Positions 1 to 8,200 of a stretch of 18,491 nt of DNA are shown piece by piece (position 1 is the stretch's first letter; the number at the start of each line of letters is the position of its first letter). The notes beneath the pieces were generated by a model. The model was not told the DNA's origin, ran no database searches, and was given only the letters and a program-made list of their open reading frames with translations. The position numbers and the translations under genes were made by a program. The stretch is from an uncultured Eubacteriales bacterium (GTDB lineage Bacteria > Bacillota > Clostridia > Christensenellales > Borkfalkiaceae): contig CATYEP010000024.1 of the NCBI GenBank assembly GCA_958405585.1, forward strand, positions 1-18,491, in the 5' to 3' direction.

Positions 1-480
1 GTATTCCCCTTCGATTTCATGAGTTTTGCCGAGGACATGAGCTACAACAACGGTCCCATGCTTTCCAAAGAGACCTTCGATGAATTTCTGCTGCCCTACT
101 ATAAAAAGACAATGCCGCTTCTGAAAGGATATACCTACAGTTTTGTAGACAGCGACGGCGATATCACCAAAGCGGTGGATTGGTACGCCGAAGCGGGTGC
201 GGACGGCATGTTCCCGCTGGAACGACAGGCAGGCGTGGACGTATCTCTGTATATCCGCAAACAGCCGCAAATGGCGTTTATCGGACATTTCGACAAAATG
301 TGCATGAAGTTCGGCGAAGAAGCGATGACGCGCGAATTCGAAAGGCTTCTTCCCTCCGCGCGGAAAGGAAAAGTACTCTTTTCCTGCGACCACCAGACCC
401 CGCCCGACGTTTCTTTCGAAAACTACAAAATTTACGTACGGCTGCTGAAAAAGTACGCAGCCCTGGCCGCACAAAAATAA
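1..480 (+). CDS. Uroporphyrinogen decarboxylase family protein, C-terminal part (5' truncated)
   Basis: The frame is open from base 1 (it begins V-F-P-F-D-F-M), so about 159 C-terminal residues are present and the start lies outside the window. The sequence matches the C-terminal half of the UroD/MtaA-like (beta/alpha)8 family: an EDMSYNNGPMLS segment, then FVDSDGD, GMFPLE, a strand with IGHFDK where relatives usually have GGxDK, and finally DHQTPPDVSFENY near the end. True HemE makes coproporphyrinogen III, but many family members in anaerobes are methyltransferases for methylated corrinoids or small substrates, or have no known role. No heme or corrinoid genes are nearby, so HemE itself is unlikely. 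The family call is firm; the substrate is unknown. It converges on the kinase gene and is followed by a strong terminator hairpin. Confidence 0.85.
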   Translation, partial: VFPFDFMSFAEDMSYNNGPMLSKETFDEFLLPYYKKTMPLLKGYTYSFVDSDGDITKAVDWYAEAGADGMFPLERQAGVDVSLYIRKQPQMAFIGHFDKMCMKFGEEAMTREFERLLPSARKGKVLFSCDHQTPPDVSFENYKIYVRLLKKYAALAAQK

Positions 481-522
481 TTTTTCCGCAAGTGACCCAC
501 GAGACGCTTCCCGTTTCGGGAC

Positions 523-572
523 AAAAAAGCGCCGGACAGAGCAAGCAATTTTGCTCTGTCCGGCGCTTTTTT
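523..572 (+). terminator. Rho-independent terminator after the UroD-family gene (probably bidirectional)
   Basis: A perfect 22-bp inverted repeat (523-544 and 551-572) surrounds a 6-nt loop. The core is GCGCCGGACAGAGCAA, flanked by A6 on the left and T6 on the right. The stem lies 43 bp after the TAA stop at 478-480. The A6/T6 flanks give a U-tract in both directions, which suits two converging genes. Confidence 0.93.
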
Positions 573-655
573 CGGTCTGCCCTAAAAGACGGCCGTCCAA
601 GAACGCAAAAATGGAACATCCGACCGTAAAAAACACTTCCCTATCCGCCGGCATG

Positions 656-707
656 GCAATGAAAGCCCGCCCGCGCAAAAATTTTTGCGCGGGCGGGCTT
701 TCATTGC
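656..707. repeat. Perfect 52-bp palindrome with A5T5 centre
   Basis: The left arm 656-681 and right arm 682-707 are exact reverse complements with no loop. The outer part is GCAATGAAAGCCCGCCCGCG and the centre is AAAAATTTTT. There is no T-tract outside the arms on either strand (the right side continues AGCAAAAACC), so a simple intrinsic terminator is not obvious. In RNA it would fold into a very stable rod with an AT tip; in DNA it could extrude as a cruciform. It lies between two ordinary terminators in the convergent gap. Confidence 0.9.
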
Positions 708-710
708 AGC

Positions 711-743
711 AAAAACCGCCGAACGCAAAAGGCTTTCGGCGGT
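711..743 (-). terminator. Rho-independent terminator on the kinase strand
   Basis: Read on the - strand, CCGCCGAA (742-735) pairs with TTCGGCGG (723-716) across an 11-nt loop and is followed directly by five T (715-711). This is a normal intrinsic terminator shape. It lies about 155 bp past the kinase stop, so the short remnant at 776-868 falls inside the predicted transcript. Confidence 0.75.
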
Positions 744-775
744 ACCTTTATAAATCGGAACTATTTCCCTGAAAA

Positions 776-868
776 TCACACTTTCTCGATCTCTGCCGCC
801 AAGCGGTTCGCCTCGCCGATCCTGCGCATGGCTCCTTCATAAAATTTATTCGTCAGGATCTTTTGCTT
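776..868 (-). pseudogene. Possible C-terminal remnant of an unidentified protein
   Basis: On the - strand, a frame just after a TAA (869-871) reads KQKILTNKFYEGAMRRIGEA and then NRLAAEIEKV before a TGA at 776-778. The composition is that of a normal amphipathic C-terminal helix, unlike the shadow frames nearby, and its third-position usage resembles the neighbouring genes. No start with a well-spaced ribosome site is present: the AAGGAG at the internal ATG is only 2 nt away. It lies between the kinase stop and the kinase-strand terminator, so it may be what remains of a second gene in that operon. I cannot name the parent family, and a chance frame is possible. Confidence 0.35.
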
Positions 869-897
869 TTAAAAATCCGTTCACGCGGGCAGTTTTT

Positions 898-1806
898 TTA
901 TTCCTTCAGCGCGCGCATGACCGAGTCTTTACAAAAAGCCCCGACAGCCCCTTTGTGCTGCACGGTCAGCGAGCCGCAGACGTTCCCCATGCGCAATACC
1001 TTATTCCAACCGCGTTCGCCGGCGTCCATAGCACTCAGAACACCCGCAAAAAAGGCATCCCCCGCACCCGTCGTATCCAACGCCCGAACGGGACGGATAG
1101 GCTCTTTAAAGATCTTCCCGTCCGCACAGACCATGCTTCCGCCCGATCCGAGCGTCACAAACACGATCTTTCCTCCGACCGCTTTTTCAAGCAACCTTTC
1201 TTCCGCCGTCGCGGCTTTCGAAAACAACGAAAGCTCCTCTTCCGACAGCTTTACAATGTCCGCCTTTTCCAGATACTTCCCGTAAACGGAAACCGCTTCT
1301 TCTTGACTCTTGAAAATATCGTCGCGGTAATTAACATCAAAACTGACTCTTTTGCCCGCCTTACGCGCACTTTCGATCAGTTCGTCCGCAAACGCCCTGC
1401 CTTCCGTCTCCGAAAGCATCAGCGAACCCAAATGCACGATATCCGCCGCCGCCACGATTTTCTCCACCGCAGAAAGAGGCAATGCATAGTCTGCTGTATG
1501 CTTGCGGTAAAAACTGAAATGCCGCTCACCTTTCTCGTCCAACTCCACAAACGCAAGCGTCGTGTTCCTTTCGGGATCCTTTCCCACATCCAGAAAATCA
1601 AACCCCTTTCGCGCCGCAAAATCCGCAAGAAAATCTCCGATCAGATCTTTCCCCACTCTGCCGCAAAATCCGCATTCCGTGCCGAGATCTTTCATACCGC
1701 ACGCAACATTGAACGGCGCACCGCCCGCATACCGCTCATAAAACGTGCGCCCGCCTTCCGTTTTGCCGATCATATCGGCAAGTATCTCTCCGACACAAAC
1801 TATCAT
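898..1806 (-). CDS. PfkB-family carbohydrate kinase (fructokinase-like)
   Basis: This 302-residue cytoplasmic ribokinase-family enzyme transfers phosphate from ATP to a sugar hydroxyl. Visible features are an N-terminal strand IVCVGEILADM, signature 1 at about 28-35 (GGAPFNVA), the DVNYR strand at 157-161, LSEEE at 187-191, and signature 2 DTTGAGDAF at 244-252 with catalytic base D250 and the anion hole GAGD. Length and N-terminus best fit bacterial fructokinases, but ketodeoxygluconate or other sugar kinases of the family look alike at this level. The start ATG (1804-1806) is supported by AAGGAG six bases upstream (1813-1818). The gene is separated from the rhamnosidase operon by 812 bp and a terminator, so it is probably transcribed on its own. 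Confidence 0.92.
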   Translation of the reverse strand: MIVCVGEILADMIGKTEGGRTFYERYAGGAPFNVACGMKDLGTECGFCGRVGKDLIGDFLADFAARKGFDFLDVGKDPERNTTLAFVELDEKGERHFSFYRKHTADYALPLSAVEKIVAAADIVHLGSLMLSETEGRAFADELIESARKAGKRVSFDVNYRDDIFKSQEEAVSVYGKYLEKADIVKLSEEELSLFSKAATAEERLLEKAVGGKIVFVTLGSGGSMVCADGKIFKEPIRPVRALDTTGAGDAFFAGVLSAMDAGERGWNKVLRMGNVCGSLTVQHKGAVGAFCKDSVMRALKE

Positions 1807-1893
1807 ATCGTTCTCCTTCTTTTACTGCCCGTATAACAAATAAATACGGTTTATCCGATGCCTTTACGTCTGCCAAACCCGCCCCATTCAATA

Positions 1894-1965
1894 ATTATAA
1901 CAAAAAAGGCTCTAAAAAAACCACTTTCTGTCACCCGATTTCCTTTCGTCGCCTATGCTATTATA
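1894..1965 (-). promoter_or_regulatory. Candidate kinase promoter region (two TATAAT boxes)
   Basis: On the - strand there are two perfect -10 hexamers TATAAT, at 1899-1894 and 1965-1960. The upstream one sits inside a small palindrome (TGCTAT-A-ATAGCA on the - strand). Neither has a good -35 box at 16-18 bp; the best are GGTTTT (1922-1917) and TGTAAA (1988-1983). Either would give a leader of roughly 80-150 nt before the kinase ATG. The region is plausible, but the exact promoter is uncertain. Confidence 0.4.
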
Positions 1966-2168
1966 GCACATCCCTTTCCCTTTTTACAGTTTTTTAAAAA
2001 AAATTTTTGCCTTTTCTGAAAAATAAAACACCTTTTGTCTCTTTCTCCGAAAACGCAGGCAATCTCCTTTCAAAATAAAGACCGAATACATTTGCTTCCC
2101 TTTATTTTTTGTTTTTTCACAAATTTTATTAGACGGTAAGAAAAATTTGCGACAAAACTCGTCTCTTT

Positions 2169-2440
2169 CGCGGGCAAGAGCGACAGCGAACAGGTGCAAC
2201 GGCGAGTAGGCGTGACAGCGGTCGGGAGCAACAGCGAGCCGGAGCAACGGCGAGCGGGTGCAATGGCGGACAGGCGTGACGGCGAGTAGGAGCGATGGCG
2301 AACAGGTGCAACGGCGGGCAGAAGCGACGGCACACGTGAGCGACAACGGGCAGGAGCGACGGCGGGCAAGCGTGACGACAAGCGGAAACGACAACAAGCA
2401 GAAGCGATAACGGGCGGAAGCGACAGCAAGCGAGTAAGAC
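2169..2440. repeat. Degenerate 16-bp tandem repeat, 17 contiguous units
   Basis: The stretch divides exactly into 17 units of 16 bp with no gaps. The consensus is RGCGRGCRGGAGCGAC on the + strand. In every unit position 3 is C and position 15 is A; most differences are A/G or C/T transitions. The + strand is strongly purine-rich. Unit 2 (2185-2200) and unit 9 (2297-2312) differ at one base, and units 3 and 8 are also close. Because 16 is not a multiple of 3 and the - strand unit lacks stop codons in all frames, all three - strand frames stay open through the array. No alternating repeat/spacer pattern is present, so it is not a CRISPR. Confidence 0.9.
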
Positions 2441-2485
2441 GGAAGACAGCAATGATATGTTCGGTAAACAAAATCAACGAACAAT

Positions 2486-2527
2486 AAAGGAGCGGGGAGA
2501 AGTAATGCTTCTCCCCGCTCCTTTTTT
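2486..2527. terminator. Long hairpin terminator between the rhamnosidase gene and the tandem array
   Basis: Perfect 17-bp arms (2486-2502 and 2508-2524, core GGAGCGGGGAGAAG) enclose the 5-nt loop TAATG. On the + strand the hairpin runs into six T (2522-2527). On the - strand it runs into TTTATTGTT. It probably ends the eight-gene - strand operon about 95 bp after the rhamnosidase stop. The better U-tract faces rightward, for a transcript coming through the tandem array. Confidence 0.85.
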
Positions 2528-2618
2528 CATCTGTTTATTTTATGATTTTCCGTACGTTTCGGAAAAACCTGTTTCCAAAAAATACACCTTACCGCACAAA
2601 ATACTTTGCACAGATCGC

Positions 2619-5168
2619 TCAGCATCCCGCATAAGTGCGGTCGGACTGCTTGTTATCAACAATACAACCGTCTGCGCCGAGCACAAAATCGAATTTACCG
2701 CTCACGCGGGTCAAAAGCAAGTCACCCACTTCGATTTTCGCGGATATCGAAGACGGGATCTCAAAATGACAGTAAATACGTCCGTTCTTGCGTTCCCAAC
2801 GGCTCACGATGTCGCCGCGAATCGTGGAGAAAGTCGCCTCCACATGATCCAGCCCTTCCGCAAAGACAGGTTTGAGCGTGATCTTGTCGCAGGCAAACGA
2901 ATCGTCGTCGATTCGGATCCCCGCCAGGTAATGATAGAAAAACGCATCGTAACTGCCGAACATCGGATGATCGAACGAATCCATTTCATCGCTCATCTCG
3001 CTCTCCCATCTTTCCCAGACCGACGTCGCGCCGTTCGCAAGCATGAATCCCCAGCCCGGATATTCGGGATTTTTCAGCATTTTCAGGACAAGATCGGTAT
3101 AACCGTTGTCCCCGAGTGCATAGAACAGATGCCTGTACCCGATATTCCCGCAGGATGAATGATAGCCCAGACGTTCTACGTCTTCCGCAAGATTTTCCGC
3201 AACCTTCTTTCTGTATTCCTCCGGCACTACTCCCAGCGATAAAGCCATGGCATTTGCCGTCTGCGTGCCGCCCGCATAATTGCAGGTCTTTTCGTCAAAA
3301 TACTTTTTATAGATCGCCGCGCGGCACTTCTCCGCTTTCATCGTGTACAGAGTCACGTCTTCCGTTTGCCCTGCGATCTTTGCCAGCCGCACCATGAGCT
3401 TCAGATGCCAGTACAGCGACAACGTCGAAACATACAGATTATCCGTATGAATACGGAAACAATCGGGCGCCACCCAGTCCCCGTAATAGGAATACTTCAT
3501 GATGTACTCTTCCGAACAGGATAAAAGGTATTCCGTCCACGCCTTGCAGTGTGCATATTCTTCTTTCGCTGTGCGTACATCCCCGTAATAAACGTATGAC
3601 CAGTACGGCATAAGAAGATACGCCACACACACCGGATCTGCCGGACGTCCGCCCGTATAATAAGGCGCCGTATCTGCAATGGCTCCGTTATCCAGCTGCG
3701 TATGTGTGATATCCCTCGTAAATTTCGGGAAAAACCGTTCCATACCGCAATTATAAACCGTCTGATAAAGCCTCGAACACAAATCGTTCAGCCATCCGAA
3801 TCTTTCGTCACGCTGCGGACAATCGGTAAGAATACCCTGCTCGTTGTTCAGTTCGGTCACCACCGCGTTCTGATGCAATTTCTGCAACGTTTCGTCCGAA
3901 CAACGAAACGCCCCGGCAAGGCGCACATCCGTATGCACATGTTCTGCCACCACCGAAAGCAATTCACATTTCCCTTCCGTTTCGATCTGCGCATACTGGA
4001 AACCGTGGAACGTAAATCGCGGCGCATATTCTTCTTCGCCGTCGCCTTTGAGGATATAAATATCCCGCGCCTTTGCACAGCGCAGATTGCAACGGTTTAC
4101 GCTTCCGTCATCCTTCAACCTTTCGCCGAATTTCAGCGTAATGCGCGCGCCTCTCTCGCCGCGGACGCGGATCCTCGCCCAACCTGCAATATTTACGCCG
4201 AAATCTGCGACCCAAACGTTTTCCCCGTGCTTTTGCAGGGATACCGCAGGATAGCAATTCGTCACACGCACCGGCTCGATCGTCTGCGCTTCCAGTTTTC
4301 CTGCAGGAGGCGAAGTATAAACGGTAAACATCCAGCCCTTGTCCCACGTCGGAACATACGCCGTTGTCGCCCAGTTCTTCGGCACCCGATCTTCGATCCT
4401 TGCGTCATAAATCTCGCCGTCGTAAAAGCTGTTGTCGATCACCGGGCTTCCGCCGACCCACCAACCGCCATTCACGGACGAATGGAATTCTTCCGTTTCC
4501 CCGTCCGCATAATCCACATAGATCTGCACCAGTACCTTTTTCGCACCGAACCAGCCATGCGCCACTTCTACGCCGAAAACGTTGTCGCCTGTATGTATCA
4601 GGTGCGTCAGGTCGTGCGCGCGATACAACACCCGCTGCGCATATTCCGTGATCGGAGGATCCAATACAGCGTCATCCGTCTTTACTCCGTTGCAGAATAC
4701 TTCACAGCATCCGATCCCGCATACATAAGCGCGTACCCGCGTAAATTCTTTTTCTTTGACGGGAATGATCTTGCGGTACAAAGTCGTACCGCCCTGGTTG
4801 TTCACCGGCATCGACATCCATGTACCCTTCCAGTCGTCCGCGTCCAACCCCGTTTCAAAAAAATTCACGCCGCTTTCCGCCGTGCCGCCTTCGTATCCCA
4901 CAAACACTTTCCAGTAACATTTCTGTCTGGAAGTCAGAGCCTGGCCGCTGTATTCCGCATAAAAATCCGACGCGGACGAAACAACGCCTGTATCATACAG
5001 ATCCCCTGCCCCGCGCAACAATTCCGCTTCCGAAGACGCTACGATCACGCGATACCATGTCTGTTTTTCTCCGTCCGATTCCGTTTTCCAGAAAAGCCGC
5101 GGCTTTCTGCTATCGATCCCCAGAGGATCGATCTGATATTCACATGCTGTTTCAGATACTTTTAACAT
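2619..5168 (-). CDS. Alpha-L-rhamnosidase, GH78 family, cytoplasmic
   Basis: This 849-residue enzyme would hydrolyse terminal alpha-L-rhamnose from glycans or glycosides. The N-terminal ~115 residues look like the usual beta-sandwich (PRLFWK, then WYRVIVA), followed by a second sandwich with an HGWFG segment at 204-208, then the (alpha/alpha)6 barrel from about 420 to 755 and a C-terminal beta domain. GH78 signatures are clear: DCPQRDERFGW at 449-459, with the probable general acid E455 (or D454), and GATSVWERWES at 713-723, with the probable base E719. There is no signal peptide or lipobox, so it should act inside the cell on imported oligosaccharides. A GGGAG lies upstream of the ATG at 5166-5168. 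It is the last gene of the operon, 79 bp after the surface-protein gene with a hairpin between them. The family is confident; the natural substrate is unknown. Confidence 0.95.
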   Translation of the reverse strand: MLKVSETACEYQIDPLGIDSRKPRLFWKTESDGEKQTWYRVIVASSEAELLRGAGDLYDTGVVSSASDFYAEYSGQALTSRQKCYWKVFVGYEGGTAESGVNFFETGLDADDWKGTWMSMPVNNQGGTTLYRKIIPVKEKEFTRVRAYVCGIGCCEVFCNGVKTDDAVLDPPITEYAQRVLYRAHDLTHLIHTGDNVFGVEVAHGWFGAKKVLVQIYVDYADGETEEFHSSVNGGWWVGGSPVIDNSFYDGEIYDARIEDRVPKNWATTAYVPTWDKGWMFTVYTSPPAGKLEAQTIEPVRVTNCYPAVSLQKHGENVWVADFGVNIAGWARIRVRGERGARITLKFGERLKDDGSVNRCNLRCAKARDIYILKGDGEEEYAPRFTFHGFQYAQIETEGKCELLSVVAEHVHTDVRLAGAFRCSDETLQKLHQNAVVTELNNEQGILTDCPQRDERFGWLNDLCSRLYQTVYNCGMERFFPKFTRDITHTQLDNGAIADTAPYYTGGRPADPVCVAYLLMPYWSYVYYGDVRTAKEEYAHCKAWTEYLLSCSEEYIMKYSYYGDWVAPDCFRIHTDNLYVSTLSLYWHLKLMVRLAKIAGQTEDVTLYTMKAEKCRAAIYKKYFDEKTCNYAGGTQTANAMALSLGVVPEEYRKKVAENLAEDVERLGYHSSCGNIGYRHLFYALGDNGYTDLVLKMLKNPEYPGWGFMLANGATSVWERWESEMSDEMDSFDHPMFGSYDAFFYHYLAGIRIDDDSFACDKITLKPVFAEGLDHVEATFSTIRGDIVSRWERKNGRIYCHFEIPSSISAKIEVGDLLLTRVSGKFDFVLGADGCIVDNKQSDRTYAGC

Positions 5169-5200
5169 AACTCCCGACCTGTATTTCTAGCATATTTTTC

Positions 5201-5230
5201 GGAGAAATGCCGCAAAAACGGCATTTCTCC
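5201..5230 (-). terminator. Hairpin between the surface-protein and rhamnosidase genes (partial terminator or attenuator)
   Basis: A perfect 12-bp stem (5201-5212 with 5219-5230, GGAGAAATGCCG) surrounds a 6-nt A/T loop. On the - strand, the direction of transcription, it is followed by GAAAAATATG rather than a T-tract, so full termination looks unlikely. It starts 18 nt after the surface-protein stop and ends 32 nt before the rhamnosidase ATG. It may lower rhamnosidase expression or protect the upstream mRNA from 3' decay. Confidence 0.5.
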
Positions 5231-5247
5231 TTTACAACTTGTTGCTT

Positions 5248-8200
5248 TTAACGCGCTTTTTTACGCAATACCAGCACGACACCCGCAGCCGCTACGACAA
5301 AAAGTGCCGCCGCCGCATTCACGCCCAGAACCGCAGAACTGCATCCGCCGCCGCTCGTTACATTGACCGTCAGCTGTCCGCGCTTGGTTTCTCCGTCGAT
5401 CGTAACCGCAATGCTGTACGTCTGTTCGCCCTCCGCAGATGTGTCGATCGTTCCGGAAATCACGACGCGCTCATCGTTCAGTTTGATATTTTCCGTCGTT
5501 CCGTCCGAGAACGTTACGGTCACTTCATACGCAGAAGGATCGAATGTCGAACCGACTTTCAGTTCAATACTGCCTTCTACTTTCGTAATACCGCGTTTTA
5601 CCGTAACCGTCATCGTCTTGACAATGTCTTCCATCGGATTGCCTTCTTCATCCACACCGCCCGAAAGCGTGACCGTGATCGTAGCCGTGCCGACATTCAT
5701 ACCGATCATGTTGCCCTGCTGCGTTACCGTAACAATGCTGGGATCAGAAGATTCATATGAGAACGTTCCGAGCGTCGCATCGGAAGGCACACGCACTGCG
5801 CCTACAGCCGCCGTTCCGCCTGCCGTGATCGTCATGCTCTCATTCAGCTTGAAGTCCGTGTATTCCTTGTACAGCTGCCACAGACTCTTCGTGCCGTCTT
5901 CTTCATAGCAGTAATAAGTATAATCCGCATCCAGATAACCTTCTACGATCAGATAGCCTTCCCCTTCGATCGGACGGTTCGGATCTACCGTCTTATTGCC
6001 GATCCATGCGTAAATAGGCATACCTTCTTTGAAAGTGATCTTGTCACCCAGTTTGTAGATGGGTGCATACGTTGTTCCTTTGTAATGATCTTCCGACGAA
6101 TATCCCATGTTGGTCGTCGCGCCGTCCGGCTTGATCATGACCAGCATGTTCGTGCTGGTCTGCCACACGCCGATGCGTTTGTCATCACCGCTGCCTTTAT
6201 AAACTTTTCCGTCCGCCGTCGTATATTCGATATAGGACGCGATCGTATTCAGTTCGTTCTGCGAAAGCAGGTTGGTCGTGTTCGTGGAATAGCTCGAAAG
6301 TCCGATCATCATATGACCGTTCCATGTTCCTTCACCGGGGTTGCGGTCATCGTCGATATCATATCCGGAAACACCGATACTGTTGAACAGCCCGATATCT
6401 TTGTATTCATAAACGACTACCGTTATCTTTGTTTCCAAATTCATCCCGGAAATTTGTTCGGTTATCGTGAGGTCAAATTCATGGGCATACTTGTATTCCT
6501 CGCCAGCCTGTTCGAACCAGTCATCTTTAATTTTAAAAGGCGCGCTTTCCGACCCGTCCGCAAAAATAAATTTCCCCTGCATTCCAAAATTCTGCGTGAC
6601 AACGGATGTAGGATTTTTATCCGTGCTGACCGGGACATAGTATTTGATCCCGTTCTCCGGCTGTTCGATCACAAACTGACGATCTTCTTTTTCTTCCTCC
6701 GTCTCATCGCGAACCGTGATTTCGATTGTCCTGGAAATATCCTTATAGCTGACCGTGACCGTCACTTTGCCTGCCTTTATAGCATTAAGTTTGCCCTTAT
6801 AATCGATTGTGGCGATCTTATCGTCGCTGACTTTGTACGAATAGTTGACGTTGACGCCTTCCTCCGCTTCCACACGGATCTGCAAGGTCGAACCTACGAT
6901 CATCGTCGTCTTCTGATCTGCCGCGATGCTGAAATCAGTCGGCTCTTTCAGAATCTGGAACTCAGAACCTGTATAAATATAGGTTACATCTTCTTTGAGC
7001 GCTTCGCCCGGCAGAATGCGGAACCCTTTGTGGAATGTGAGCATGCTGCCCTTTTCCACTTTATTGATATTCCCCGAATTATCCTGTTTACGGATATAAA
7101 AACGCGCTACCGTTTTGTTTACGCGGCAATAATGAATGTTGCCTTTCGTTCCGTCCGGGAACGTAAACGTCACATAATTGAGAATGTCCGTATCCGTATA
7201 GTTCGGATCACCGAAATCCTTCTCATTGGACGAATCCGTATTTACAAAGAATACCGTGTCGTTGTTTCCGTTTTTCGGATCCGTCGTCGTGACCGAAAGG
7301 ATCTTCATGTCCGTAAAGGAAGAAAGATCCGCTTCGAAACCGTCGTCACCGTAAACAAACACATAATCGATCGACGTTTTATAAATACACGATCCGGAAG
7401 CACTCTCGAACGTGAATCCTGCCTCGATTTTCAGAATATCGCCCTTTTCCGGCGTATCCTTCGTCAAAGCAAGATCGCTCGAACTTTTAAAATACATCAA
7501 AAGGTTCGAACCATAACCCTGCACAATGCTGACGTTGACGCTCTTATCGCCGCGCGTATACGTCACTTTCGCCGTATCCGCTTTCAGTCCGACCAGAGAG
7601 CCCAAATTGAGCATGTTCGTGGAAACATTCAATGCGATCGGATAAGAATCGTTGCCGTTGCCCTTGGTGACTCTGGAAATGCGCGTGGGAGCCGTGATAG
7701 CCGTGTCTTTGTACTCGCTCCACTCCTCCCCGTCATACACAAAAGAAATTTCTTCCTGCACTGCTTCCGTCGCAAGAATGCGGAAACCGGGTTTGATGGT
7801 GATCACGCTGCCGACAGGAAGCGTGTTGATGTTCAGGTTCGTTCCGCCCGAACGAATAAAGAAACGCGCCACCGAACCGTTCACGCGGCAATACCATACA
7901 TCGCCCGCCGCTCCGTCCGGGAAAGTGAACGTAATGTAGTTCAGAATGTTCGTAGCCGCGTAATTATCGTTGCCGAAATTGGCTGTGTTTGCGGAATCCG
8001 TCGTTACAAAGAAAATGGAATCCTTATCGTTGTTCACAACGTCCTTCGTCGTGATGGATTCGATCTTCATTTCCGTAAACTTACTTAAATCTTCCACAAA
8101 CTGTGTACCATCATAGACATATATATGCCCAGCATCAACGGTATAGATAAAAGCCCCATCTTTAGACTTAAACGAAAAAGTTTCGTCGATAATAAATTTA

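Larger units (their letters stand above)
481..897. other. Convergent intergenic region with three hairpins and a coding remnant
   Basis: This 417-bp gap lies between the 3' ends of the UroD-family gene (+) and the sugar kinase gene (-). It holds a + strand terminator hairpin, a 52-bp perfect palindrome, a - strand terminator hairpin and a short open stretch that reads like a protein C-terminus; each is listed separately. I saw no intact gene here. Short frames that cross the hairpins (for example 582-779 on the - strand) translate the palindrome and do not look like protein. Confidence 0.7.
1807..2618. other. 812-bp intergenic region: kinase leader, AT-rich DNA, tandem array, terminator
   Basis: From left to right on the + strand this gap holds the kinase leader and two possible -10 boxes (1807-1990), an AT-rich stretch with long A and T runs (about 1985-2165), the 16-bp tandem repeat array (2169-2440), a strong terminator hairpin (2486-2527), and about 90 bp of AT-rich DNA up to the rhamnosidase stop. 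That last part includes a small 7-bp stem (2546-2552 with 2560-2566). No convincing gene was found. A 35-codon frame on the - strand at 1984-2091 has a weak GGGAAG upstream but a low-complexity basic product. Confidence 0.7.

Noticed and set aside
582..779. 65-codon - strand frame and its 73-codon + strand counterpart at 551-772
   Set aside because: Both translate the 52-bp palindrome, giving the same peptide on each strand, and run through terminator hairpins.
878..897. Terminator immediately after the kinase stop (A-rich/T-rich flanks around CCCGCGTGAACGG)
   Set aside because: Only about three GC pairs can form; the hairpin at 711-743 is much stronger.
1984..2091. 35-codon - strand frame (MYSVFILKGDCLRFRRKRQK...) after a GGGAAG
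   Set aside because: Weak ribosome site and a basic low-complexity product from A/T-run DNA; no support beyond an open frame.
2169..2440. Tandem array as a CRISPR array
   Set aside because: The 16-bp units are contiguous and all diverged; there are no conserved repeats separated by unique spacers, and no cas genes are nearby.
1984..2484. Three overlapping - strand frames through the tandem array (products of about 107-166 residues)
   Set aside because: All three frames are open simply because the 16-bp unit lacks stop codons on that strand. The products are Arg/Ala/Pro/Cys-rich low-complexity text without a matching ribosome site.
3702..5165. 487-codon + strand open frame opposite the rhamnosidase gene
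   Set aside because: Antisense shadow of a clear GH78 gene; Arg/His/Phe-rich composition, no ribosome site and no domain pattern.
6085..8088. 667-codon + strand open frame opposite the surface-protein gene
   Set aside because: Antisense shadow. It is long because the repeated coding strand lacks the triplets that would give stops; composition is Arg/Ile/Phe/His-rich and repetitive.
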